NCBI GenBank assembly: GCA_905214725.1
Contig: CAJMNH010000022.1
Location: forward strand, 1 to 23,647
Length of the DNA stretch: 23,647 nt
DNA from: an uncultured bacterium
GTDB taxonomy: Bacteria; Bacteroidota; Bacteroidia; Bacteroidales; Rikenellaceae
Direction: 5' to 3'
Shown: piece by piece, positions 1 through 6,857 of the stretch
How the letters are laid out: each line of letters begins with the position of its first letter
Numbering within the stretch: the first letter of the stretch is position 1
Made by a program: the position numbers and the translations under genes
Notes under the pieces: model-generated
The model's input: only the letters and a program-made list of their open reading frames with translations
Databases searched by the model: none
Told to the model about the DNA's origin: nothing

Positions 1-55
1 ATACGAACCCCACAAATAAAGACGACGGGGAATCGAATCATGCCGAATACGACCG
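1..55. repeat. Left arm of a 55-bp perfect terminal inverted repeat
   Basis: These 55 bases are the exact reverse complement of the last 55 bases of the window. The match breaks at base 56 (g here; the other arm would require a). The repeat therefore has a sharp inner edge and runs off the window on its outer side. No coding signal or tRNA was recognised in it. Bases 56-170 between this arm and the nrdG terminator also show nothing I can name. Confidence 0.95.
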
Positions 56-170
56 GAACGTACATACATCCTTTTCGGACGGGCGGTAAGCCGGCCTTTT
101 CGAGGAAGGCGCAGACGGTTGTACGATGCGCAGGCGGAACGCGGCCATCTCCGTAGGACGCGGAACGGAC

Positions 171-205
171 AAAAAATCGGGGAGAACATTTTGTTCTCCC
201 CGATT
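171..205 (-). terminator. Intrinsic terminator of the nrdDG operon
   Basis: A 14-bp perfect stem (175-188 with 192-205) has a 3-base loop. Read on the minus strand it is followed by a U-tract, from the A-run at 171-176. It begins 8 bases past the nrdG stop codon, so it fits as the end of the nrdD-nrdG transcript. Confidence 0.93.
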
Positions 206-212
206 GCAATGT

Positions 213-689
213 TCAGTCGCGCTTGCGCCAGAATCGCGGCGTGAGGTCTTCGCGGCGGCCGTCGGGCAGGATGCGCCACAACCGCTGATTGGTTGCGGGA
301 TTGTCCAGCGGCCCTCGTGCGGCAACGTAGGGGCCGAGTTTTACATAGTCGAATACGCCGGTCGGATCGAACCCTTCGGGCAATACGGCGCGTCCCGAGT
401 ACCACCCCGTGCGCAGCATGGGACGAATCCGGCGAATGTAACCCGCTATCCGCGCCGCTTCCTGCGGTTCGGCGTCGCCGCCCATCAGGCAGAAGCAGGT
501 GACCGACGCGCCGTAACGTTCCAGCAACCGGTCGACGACCGCTTCGGTCAACGGTTCGCCGACGGGTTCCTGCAACTGCGGACTGTGACAGCCCGGGCAG
601 CGGTTGGGACAACCCGACAGATTGACGGCGAGCGTCACCTCATCGGGGATTTCCCGAAACACGATGTCGTAATCGGTATAACGGAGCAT
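213..689 (-). CDS. nrdG: Anaerobic ribonucleoside-triphosphate reductase activating protein (radical SAM)
   Basis: NrdG is the radical-SAM activase that uses S-adenosylmethionine and a [4Fe-4S] cluster to put the glycyl radical on NrdD. The 158-residue protein has the expected small size. It carries the cluster motif CxxxCxxC at Cys27, Cys31 and Cys34 in the context SGCPNRCPGCH, typical of NrdG. The gene lies directly behind nrdD with a gap of under 10 bases and is followed by a strong terminator, so the two form one operon. The start is taken as ATG at 689. An immediately upstream in-frame GTG at 692 would add one residue. No clear ribosome binding site is visible, as is usual in Bacteroidetes. 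Identification is firm from motif, size and neighbour. Confidence 0.96.
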   Translation of the reverse strand: MLRYTDYDIVFREIPDEVTLAVNLSGCPNRCPGCHSPQLQEPVGEPLTEAVVDRLLERYGASVTCFCLMGGDAEPQEAARIAGYIRRIRPMLRTGWYSGRAVLPEGFDPTGVFDYVKLGPYVAARGPLDNPATNQRLWRILPDGRREDLTPRFWRKRD

Positions 690-698
690 CACCGACCG

Positions 699-2846
699 TT
701 ATTCGTCGCTGCGGGGCGCCGCCACGCTGCGCTCTTCGACGCCGCCTTCGAGCCGTTCCGCACCGTTGTAATAACGCCGCGCCGCCTCCTGCTGCCGCGC
801 CTGCGAGAAGTTGCTGATGCGTTTCATGTAGCCGATCACGCGCGTCAGGTAGTCGAGATTCGTCGAGTGGCAGTGGGGGCACTCTTTCAGATAGCGTTTG
901 TCGATATGGCCGCAGTCGTTGCAGACCGTGTTGGGAATGTTGAAAGTGAAATAGTTGCATCCCTCCTGCGCCGCCACGCGTAGCAGGTGGCGGTACTGCG
1001 GCTGCGAGAGGTGCTCCTCGAGATTCATATGCAGCGCCGAGCCGCCTGTGAGGTGAGCGATGTACTTCGAGCCGTGCAGGCGGAACTTGTCGGCGATGTT
1101 GAGCGTCGTGTCTTCGACGACGTAGAAATAGCTGTTGTAGCAGTCGCGCGGCACCTTGTAGCCGTCCTCACGATCCCACTTGGCGTGTTTCACGCCGACG
1201 TTCTCGGCGGGAATCATCTCGCAGTTGAACATCACCTCCTTCGACCGGTACTTGTGATTGTAACGTTCGATCAGCCCCAGTATTTCCTCGGTGAAATGTA
1301 CGTAGGCAGCATTGTCGTCGATGGCGATGCCCTTGTACTCGGCCGCCTCGACCAGTCCGTTGACGCCGATGGTCAGGTACTGGCGCGAGAGGTTGATGTA
1401 GCCCGCATCGAAGAGCGGCAGCATTCCCTTGCGCTGCAACTCCTTGAGATTTTCGTTGTAGGCCGTCTGCACCTTGTGTACCAGATCGACCACCTCTTCG
1501 AGGTATTGCAGATAGGGTACGCCCTGCCGTTCGGCGTATTGGATGCAGCGGTTGAGGTTGACCGTCAGCACGCTCTTCGAGCCGGTCGAGACGCCTCCCG
1601 CACCCAGCGTGTAGCTGAATCCGTTGTCCTGAATCTCGTTGCGCAGGCGGCAGCACGACGACAGCGAATCGGCGTTGTCGCTCATGTAGGTGAAGAACGA
1701 GTGCCCCTCGGCATACATCTCGGCGGTGAAATCTCCCCACTCCTTGTCCATCACGTCGCCCTCTTTGGTCAGGAGCGCCATCGTCTCCACGGGGAAGGTC
1801 AGCACGGTGCGGAGCCGTTCGGCGTTGAACCACTTCATGAAGCGTTTCTGCAGCCACGACAGCCCCTCCCAATCGGGTTTCGAACCGTCGGGGAAACGGA
1901 ATTCGCCGAAGAGCGACTCGAAATAGAAGCGGTCGTAGTAGGCGATGTTCCAGAAGACGGCTTGGAAATTCCGCGCGCCGGTGGGCTGATTGATCGAGTA
2001 GACCACCTGCTCGAAACAGTCGGTGATCACCTTGTCGATGGTGCGGCGCCGACGTGAGAGGTCGACCACCTCGTCGGCGCGCTTGTAGTACTCCTCGCCG
2101 AACTCCTGACCGATGAAGTAGTTCATGTACATCAGGAATTCGGGCGTGGCGCAGGCTCCCGACAGCATCGACGAGACGATGAAGACCATATTGACGAAGC
2201 CGCCGCAGAACGATTTGAGATTGGTCGGGCGCGTCGAGTTGCCGCCGATCGACATGGTGCCGTTCAGCAGCCACGGATACATCGTGATCGAGGCGCAGTA
2301 GTTGGCCAGCGACGTCTCGTCGTTCTTGTAGATGAAATGACGGTTCAGCAGGTCGAGATAGCGGTCCGACAGCTCCTTCCCGTACATCTCTTTCAGCCGG
2401 TCGGTCAGCAGGCGGCGGTTGAGGCGGATGAAGTTCTGCTTCGGGAGCTCGCCGATCAGCGTGGCGATATTCTTGTTTTCGACGTTGGCGTTGGCGTCGT
2501 ATTTCGAGCCGGTAGCGGGGTTCTTGGCCTCGCAGTAGTTCATCAGGAACTGCAGTTTGTCGCGTACTTCGCGGTCTTCGGTATGCTCCTGCCGGTAGAT
2601 GATGTAGGCCTTGGCCACTTTGTAGTAGCGTTCGGCCATCAGCGCTGTCTCGACCTGATTCTGAATCTGTTCGACCGTCGTGCCGTCCGCCACGCGGATG
2701 CGCCCGAGAATCTGGGTGAGCATCTCGTCGGTGGCGAAACTCCCGACCGAGAGGAATGCTTTGGCGATGGCTTCCTTGATCTTGTCGATGGAGAAGCGTT
2801 CGCGTTTGCCGTCGCGTTTGGTGATGAAAATGTCGGAACTGCTCAT
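699..2846 (-). CDS. nrdD: Anaerobic (class III) ribonucleoside-triphosphate reductase
   Basis: NrdD reduces ribonucleotides to deoxyribonucleotides without oxygen, using a glycyl radical installed by NrdG. From ATG at 2846 the protein has 715 residues. An ATP-cone allosteric domain covers about 6-95. A cysteine pair in SSCCRLRNE (Cys398/399) lies in the catalytic barrel. A four-cysteine zinc site follows (Cys642, 645, 656, 659, as CxxC...CxxC). The glycyl-radical loop RVIGYM has Gly672 near the C-terminus. The reading frame stays open upstream to a GTG at 2909, adding 21 residues (MSSSHASRS...). I reject that start because MSSSDIFITKRDG begins just before the ATP cone and is ATG-initiated. 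A cobalamin riboswitch in the leader should turn the gene down when adenosylcobalamin is plentiful. Confidence 0.97.
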   Translation of the reverse strand: MSSSDIFITKRDGKRERFSIDKIKEAIAKAFLSVGSFATDEMLTQILGRIRVADGTTVEQIQNQVETALMAERYYKVAKAYIIYRQEHTEDREVRDKLQFLMNYCEAKNPATGSKYDANANVENKNIATLIGELPKQNFIRLNRRLLTDRLKEMYGKELSDRYLDLLNRHFIYKNDETSLANYCASITMYPWLLNGTMSIGGNSTRPTNLKSFCGGFVNMVFIVSSMLSGACATPEFLMYMNYFIGQEFGEEYYKRADEVVDLSRRRRTIDKVITDCFEQVVYSINQPTGARNFQAVFWNIAYYDRFYFESLFGEFRFPDGSKPDWEGLSWLQKRFMKWFNAERLRTVLTFPVETMALLTKEGDVMDKEWGDFTAEMYAEGHSFFTYMSDNADSLSSCCRLRNEIQDNGFSYTLGAGGVSTGSKSVLTVNLNRCIQYAERQGVPYLQYLEEVVDLVHKVQTAYNENLKELQRKGMLPLFDAGYINLSRQYLTIGVNGLVEAAEYKGIAIDDNAAYVHFTEEILGLIERYNHKYRSKEVMFNCEMIPAENVGVKHAKWDREDGYKVPRDCYNSYFYVVEDTTLNIADKFRLHGSKYIAHLTGGSALHMNLEEHLSQPQYRHLLRVAAQEGCNYFTFNIPNTVCNDCGHIDKRYLKECPHCHSTNLDYLTRVIGYMKRISNFSQARQQEAARRYYNGAERLEGGVEERSVAAPRSDE

Positions 2847-2985
2847 AGGTGTATCGTATTTAATTCGTTGCGGCGTTGCGAAGCTGCGGGAAGCGTGCGA
2901 TGACGACACCGACCGGTTCGGAACCCGATTGTTCCGTGCGGCGGCTTTTCATCGTGCGCTCTTCGACCCGAAAGCTCCGAGGAGG

Positions 2986-3165
2986 ATGGTGGCAGGTCTT
3001 CTGACTTCCTCCGGCCGGCACGCCTTCCCGTCGCCCGCGAGCGGCAGTGGCTGGAGATTGTGCGGCTTTTTGTGGAGGTTACAGCTACGGGGATAGTCCC
3101 TGACTTGCACAGGCGTTCCCTTTTCATCCGTCCGCCGCATGACGCGGTGGCGGAACCGTCATCCT
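2986..3165 (-). promoter_or_regulatory. Cobalamin (B12) riboswitch upstream of nrdD
   Basis: Read on the minus strand, the leader holds the conserved blocks of the cobalamin riboswitch in order. They are AAAAGGGAAC (3124-3115), a core resembling GGGACTATCCCCGTAGCTGTAA (about 3098-3077), GCCACTG, GGGAAGG, and a full B12 box AAGTCAGAAGACCTGCC (3007-2991). About 140 bases separate the B12 box from the nrdD start and presumably hold the expression platform. No clear U-tract terminator is visible there, so control may act on translation. B12 riboswitches are known to repress B12-independent isoenzymes when a B12-dependent one exists. By inference this genome also encodes a B12-dependent class II reductase. 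Edges are approximate. Confidence 0.93.
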
Positions 3166-3172
3166 TTGCGTA

Positions 3173-3180
3173 CAAATATA
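3173..3180 (-). promoter_or_regulatory. -7 promoter element for the riboswitch-nrdDG transcript
   Basis: The minus strand reads TATATTTG, an exact match to the Bacteroidetes TAnnTTTG -7 element. It is placed so that transcription would start just before the riboswitch. No convincing -33 TTTG is present. A perfect 6-bp hairpin (gcgctt/aagcgc, 3181-3196) sits immediately upstream and could be an operator; that is inference. Confidence 0.7.
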
Positions 3181-3495
3181 GCGCTTTTGGAAGCGCCGTT
3201 GCCGTTTCCCCGGAAAACCTATTAACATTTTATGAACAGCCCTTGCAAAGCGCTGGGACTGCGAGCGGTCGGAAACGGCGGAAAAACGGAGCCGATCGGC
3301 GGATCGCCTGAAAAAATTTAAAAAAATGAGTGGTTATGATTTGTAACTGATTTTATTCGTCGACGGCCAATCTTTTTCGGATTACGGAACTTACCTTCCG
3401 ATTCGAACCAAAATACCCCCCCCCGAATGAAAAAATGTAATTTAACTCATGAATTCACAACAAGTTAATGAGGTATATTCTTAGGAAAATTACTT

Positions 3496-3503
3496 TATAT
3501 TTG
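3496..3503 (+). promoter_or_regulatory. -7 promoter element, probable promoter of the lipoprotein leader
   Basis: The sequence reads TATATTTG, an exact TAnnTTTG match on the plus strand within an AT-rich stretch. The usual -33 TTTG is not clear. If it is the lipoprotein promoter, the 5' leader is about 375 bases. No better match lies nearer to the start codon. Confidence 0.55.
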
Positions 3504-3827
3504 CCGATGAACAACCCGCCTGTTCCAGACTTGAAGAGAAGGTTTTTCCGATCATTCTCCGAATCTCGGTTCGGAAATATCGATTTTAGGTTACGATTTA
3601 TAACATGGAGACGGCACGACTCGATTCCCGATTTTTACAAAGACGTTTGGCGCAAGTCGCCGCGCGGTGCCGGCCGGCGGTTTCGACAGATCGGCCGTTG
3701 CCGCCGGAATCGCCTTTGTCGGTCGGAATCGCCGCGCGGATTCGGCCGGCGGCGCCGCCCTCCTTGTTGACGGAATCTTTTGCAACGTCGAAACGACAGG
3801 TTGCGTAATTTATAAGTTTACCAGTGA

Positions 3828-3864
3828 AAAGACGGCGGGTCGTCTTTCGGCGATCCGCTTTTTT
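3828..3864 (+). promoter_or_regulatory. Attenuator-like hairpin pair before the lipoprotein start
   Basis: Two stems share bases and cannot form together. The first pairs 3828-3834 with 3841-3847 (7 bp, 6-base loop). The second pairs 3835-3842 with 3851-3858 (8 bp including one G-U) and is followed at once by six T (3859-3864), the form of an intrinsic terminator. The ATG of the lipoprotein follows 20 bases later. This is either a transcription attenuator or the terminator of a short upstream RNA; no ligand class was recognised. Confidence 0.45.
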
Positions 3865-3883
3865 CGCACAAACCATTTTGCCT

Positions 3884-5956
3884 ATGAAACGATTTTTGAC
3901 TTTTCTGATCGCTGCCGCGGCGCTCGTCGCCGGCGGTTGCAGCGATAGCGACACCGACGACAACACTCCTCCCGAGGCGCCGGCGCCCGTTATTAAGCTC
4001 CCTTCATCGGTTGCTTCGACGTCCATTTCGGTTTCACCCGAGGGCGGGACGTCGCAGATCGAGTACGAAATCGAGAATCCCGTCGAGGGCGAGACGATCG
4101 TCGCCTCGACGCCCGATGCGTGGGTGCATTCGTTCGACTACTCCAAAGAGGGAGAGGTCGGTTTTACGGTCGATCCCAGCAAGGGAGAAACGCGTATCGC
4201 CAATATCACGCTGAACTATAAGGGCGCGGAAAAGAAGGTGGTGACCGTCATGCAGCCGGCGCCGGAGGTTGCGCAACTTACGTTCGACATCAAGGTATTG
4301 GCGACGGACGGAAGCAGCGCCGTGGTGAAGTGGACGCCCTCGGACAACGAGGCGAGCTATCTGCCGCTGGTCGTCGAGAAGTCGCTCTTCGACAGCTATC
4401 CGACCGAGGCGGAGTATATCCAGAGCGATATCGAATATATTCAGGGGATGGCCGATCGCTATAATATGAGTTTCTTGGAGATGCTGAGTGAATTCCTCAC
4501 GAAAGGCCCCACCGCAGAAGAGCCCATCGACAACCTTTCGTCCGATACCGACTATTACGCCTATGCCTATGGCATGACCGCCGAAGGCGTCGCCACCTCG
4601 GCGATTTCGAAGACGGAGTTCCGCACCGGCCCCTTCTCCTGCGAATTCACCATCGCCCACGAGGAGACCGATTCGACCTGCGACGTGGAGGTAACGCCTT
4701 CCAATACGGGTTGTTTCTACTATTTCGATATGGCCGAGAAGGCGAACTTCGACACATGGGGCGACGATGCCGCGATCACTGCGGGCATCATCGCCGATCT
4801 GCAATCGGATGTGGCCTACTATCAGTCTCAGGGTTACGACATCACATTGGCCGATCTCCTTTCGGTCGGCCCCGACGACTATTCGTTTACGGGACTGACA
4901 CCCGATACCGATTACGTGATCTACGCCTTCGCCCTGACCGAAGAGGGCAAACCGCTGACCGGCGTGACGCGCGAACCGATGCATACCAAGGCGTTCGTCA
5001 CAACCGACGACTGCACGTTCGACATTTCGTTCTCCAATGTTGCGCAGAGCGATTTCGACATCACCGTGAAACCGTCCAAAACGACTACGCGCTATTACAT
5101 CGGCATATGCAGCAAAGAGCTGTATGATGAGAGTTCGCCGGCAGCCATTGCCAATGCGTTCATCGAGATGGAAAACGGCTACAAAATCGACTGGGCCGGC
5201 GACGATTTCATCTGGAGCGGTGAGGTGACGGTCAATTCCGATTCCGATCTGTATACGGACATGGATCCGGGGACAGACTATGTGGCTGTCGTCTTCGGAG
5301 TCGATACCGAAGGCGTGCGCACCACGGAGGTGGCCAGCGCCGTGCAGAAGACCGCAGCAATCATCCCTTCGGACATGACGATCGGTATTACCGTTCGTAA
5401 CGTCACCGCCACGGGCGCATTCTTCGACGTGACGCCGTCGAAAAACGACGAAGTCTATTTCGCCGATCCGTTCCTTTACGACGAATATTCGGAGTACAAA
5501 GAGGGGAAAACGGCGTATGCTCAGGCGATGATCAGCCTCTATAAGTATTACGGATTTTTATCGGACTGCCTCTTTACGGGCAATCAGACGATCGATTACT
5601 CGGGTATGCTGGAAGCTTCGACGAAGTATGTCGTCGTCGCCTTCGGATACAGCGGGGGACTCACCACGCCGCTTTTCGAATCCGAACCCTTCACGACGCC
5701 CGCGGCCGCCCCGACGTCGGTCAAGGCCGTACGCAACCGCAACGCGAAAGGCCGCATCGGCAACCTGCAGGCCGGACTTGACGCTTCCCGTCCGGCGAAA
5801 AAGACAGGCCTGCTGGAGTCGGCATCGAAGGAGGCTTTCACCGCCCGGCAAACCATCTCCCGCTTCTCGTCGGTCGGTTCGTTCCGCGAATTCCGGCCGG
5901 AAGCATCCCGCAGTCGGATGCTTCGCCAAGCGGAGCTGCGCCTGCGGCGTTACTAA
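3884..5956 (+). CDS. Surface lipoprotein with BACON domain and four Fn3-like repeats
   Basis: The 690-residue protein starts with a lipoprotein signal peptide. The lipobox is LVAGGC with Cys19 as lipidation site, followed by acidic SDSDTDD, which favours outer-membrane surface export. Residues about 45-126 form a BACON-type beta-sandwich, ending in the typical GETRIANITLNYKGAEKKVVTVMQ pattern. Four related domains of about 115 residues follow (131-248, 251-372, 376-492, 497-606). Each has a TPS/KPS-like first strand and most have a DTDYxxYAFAxxxEG-like late strand, the Fn3-like design of Bacteroidales surface proteins. The last 84 residues (607-690) are unlike the rest and very arginine-rich. 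The frame is open from ATG 3824, but only ATG 3884 puts the signal peptide at the N-terminus. It has no SusC/SusD neighbour. Ligand binding or adhesion is inference; no catalytic domain was recognised. Confidence 0.85.
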   Translation: MKRFLTFLIAAAALVAGGCSDSDTDDNTPPEAPAPVIKLPSSVASTSISVSPEGGTSQIEYEIENPVEGETIVASTPDAWVHSFDYSKEGEVGFTVDPSKGETRIANITLNYKGAEKKVVTVMQPAPEVAQLTFDIKVLATDGSSAVVKWTPSDNEASYLPLVVEKSLFDSYPTEAEYIQSDIEYIQGMADRYNMSFLEMLSEFLTKGPTAEEPIDNLSSDTDYYAYAYGMTAEGVATSAISKTEFRTGPFSCEFTIAHEETDSTCDVEVTPSNTGCFYYFDMAEKANFDTWGDDAAITAGIIADLQSDVAYYQSQGYDITLADLLSVGPDDYSFTGLTPDTDYVIYAFALTEEGKPLTGVTREPMHTKAFVTTDDCTFDISFSNVAQSDFDITVKPSKTTTRYYIGICSKELYDESSPAAIANAFIEMENGYKIDWAGDDFIWSGEVTVNSDSDLYTDMDPGTDYVAVVFGVDTEGVRTTEVASAVQKTAAIIPSDMTIGITVRNVTATGAFFDVTPSKNDEVYFADPFLYDEYSEYKEGKTAYAQAMISLYKYYGFLSDCLFTGNQTIDYSGMLEASTKYVVVAFGYSGGLTTPLFESEPFTTPAAAPTSVKAVRNRNAKGRIGNLQAGLDASRPAKKTGLLESASKEAFTARQTISRFSSVGSFREFRPEASRSRMLRQAELRLRRY

Positions 5957-5973
5957 GGGCCTGCACTCTATGA

Positions 5974-6009
5974 AAGAGGGGTTGTCGCAACAAAGCGACA
6001 ACCCCTCTT
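5974..6009. terminator. Bidirectional intrinsic terminator between convergent genes
   Basis: A 15-bp perfect stem (5974-5988 with 5995-6009) has a 6-base loop. It lies 17 bases after the lipoprotein stop, with T-rich sequence following on the plus strand. The DUF4924 gene converges from the other side and ends at 6058, so the hairpin probably serves both. Confidence 0.88.
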
Positions 6010-6057
6010 CTTCTGAGTGCGAATTCCTCCGGCGCGTTCTGCGGCCGAAAGAGCCGG

Positions 6058-6615
6058 TTATTTCTCCCGCTCGAACAGGTCGATTTCGCCCCGTTCGACC
6101 TTTCCGTACATCGAAGCCAATTCCGCGATAACGGGCGAGACGTACTCCACCGTGTCGGCGACGGCCCGCTCGCCCCCTTCGCCACGGATGCGGTAGAGCA
6201 TCGCGGCATAGAGCGCCCGAAAGCAGAGCTCGGTATCGTTCATTTCGTCGCGTCCCAGCACCGAGCGCAGTCGGGGCAGTTCGGGTTCGAGCCGTGCGTA
6301 GAGTTCACGGTAGCGCGCTCCTACGGGCAGTTTGAGCAGTTGCAGGTGAAGGTTGTGCAGATCGGCGATCAAATGGAGCGTATGATCGAGATGCCCCTGT
6401 TGTTCCTTGCCCTCCTGCCGCAACAGGTCGGCAATGTCCATGTACCACTCCAGATAGAGGCGCTGCTGCGGTTCGGGGAGGTTTCGGGGAACGATCAACT
6501 GGGAATAGACCGCTTCGGGACTGAACTGCAATGCCCGCAGCAAGTCTTCCAACTGCCAGAGATAGAGGATGTATTCGGCGATATTCTCGCGCCGCTTGGC
6601 TTTTGCGATATCCAT
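6058..6615 (-). CDS. DUF4924 family protein
   Basis: A 185-residue soluble protein, predicted almost entirely helical, with no signal peptide or membrane segment. The N-terminus MDIAKAKRRENIAEYILYLWQLEDLLRA matches my memory of DUF4924, a family largely confined to Bacteroidetes and of unknown function. The start is ATG at 6615. The frame is open to 6708, but that extension runs through the promoter region and gives a low-quality peptide. Transcription is probably from two tandem promoters in the repeat at 6678-6831. It ends against the shared terminator at 5974-6009. No function is proposed. Confidence 0.85.
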   Translation of the reverse strand: MDIAKAKRRENIAEYILYLWQLEDLLRALQFSPEAVYSQLIVPRNLPEPQQRLYLEWYMDIADLLRQEGKEQQGHLDHTLHLIADLHNLHLQLLKLPVGARYRELYARLEPELPRLRSVLGRDEMNDTELCFRALYAAMLYRIRGEGGERAVADTVEYVSPVIAELASMYGKVERGEIDLFEREK

Positions 6616-6677
6616 ACGATCGGTGTTTAAATGAAGGAATCGCCCGCGGATGCATGCCGAGGGTGATTCCGTTTGTA

Positions 6678-6709
6678 CAAAGATACGAAAAGTCGAGCGC
6701 AGAAGCAAA
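6678..6709 (-). promoter_or_regulatory. Proximal promoter for the DUF4924 gene (repeat copy 1)
   Basis: On the minus strand a -33 TTTG (6709-6706) and a -7 TATCTTTG (6685-6678) are separated by 20 bases, the standard Bacteroidetes spacing. The -7 ends 62 bases before the ATG at 6615. Confidence 0.82.
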
Positions 6710-6751
6710 CGTCAGTTTGATTATGCCGAGACGGAGTATCTAAGACGTAGT

Positions 6752-6784
6752 CAAAGATACGAAAAACCCGAGCGCAGAAGCAAA
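6752..6784 (-). promoter_or_regulatory. Distal promoter for the DUF4924 gene (repeat copy 2)
   Basis: The second repeat copy again holds -33 TTTG (6784-6781) and -7 TATCTTTG (6759-6752), with a 21-base spacer. It is a duplicate of the proximal promoter and points the same way. Confidence 0.78.
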
Positions 6785-6857
6785 CGTCAGTTTGATTATG
6801 CCGGGACCGCAGTATCTAAGGCGCAGCCAAAGAGCGACAAAAACCGGAGAAATTACC

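Larger units (their letters stand above)
3181..3883. other. About 700-bp intergenic region upstream of the lipoprotein
   Basis: This divergent region between nrdD and the lipoprotein contains no gene I can support. Its first half (to about 3510) is AT-rich with A-runs, a run of nine C at 3416-3424 and a TATATTTG element at 3496-3503. Its second half is GC-rich. Short open frames in the GC-rich part are arginine-rich, overlap each other and resemble no known protein. A hairpin switch lies at 3828-3864. The region is best read as regulatory DNA plus a long 5' leader of the lipoprotein gene. Confidence 0.6.
6678..6831. repeat. Imperfect tandem repeat, about 75-bp unit
   Basis: Copy 1 (6678-6751) and copy 2 (6752-6827) share most bases, including the blocks caaagatacgaaaa, gagcgcagaagcaaacgtca and gtttgattatgccg, and agtatctaag. 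A degenerate third start (caaagagc) follows at 6828. The copies differ by two single-base insertions and scattered substitutions. Each unit carries a complete promoter on the minus strand. The unit resembles interspersed intergenic sequence that I associate with Bacteroidales genomes, but I cannot confirm that here. Confidence 0.9.

Noticed and set aside
3468..3770. A 100-codon arginine-rich frame upstream of the lipoprotein
   Set aside because: Its start precedes or overlaps the TATATTTG element, several other frames overlap it, and the peptide resembles nothing; more likely leader DNA.
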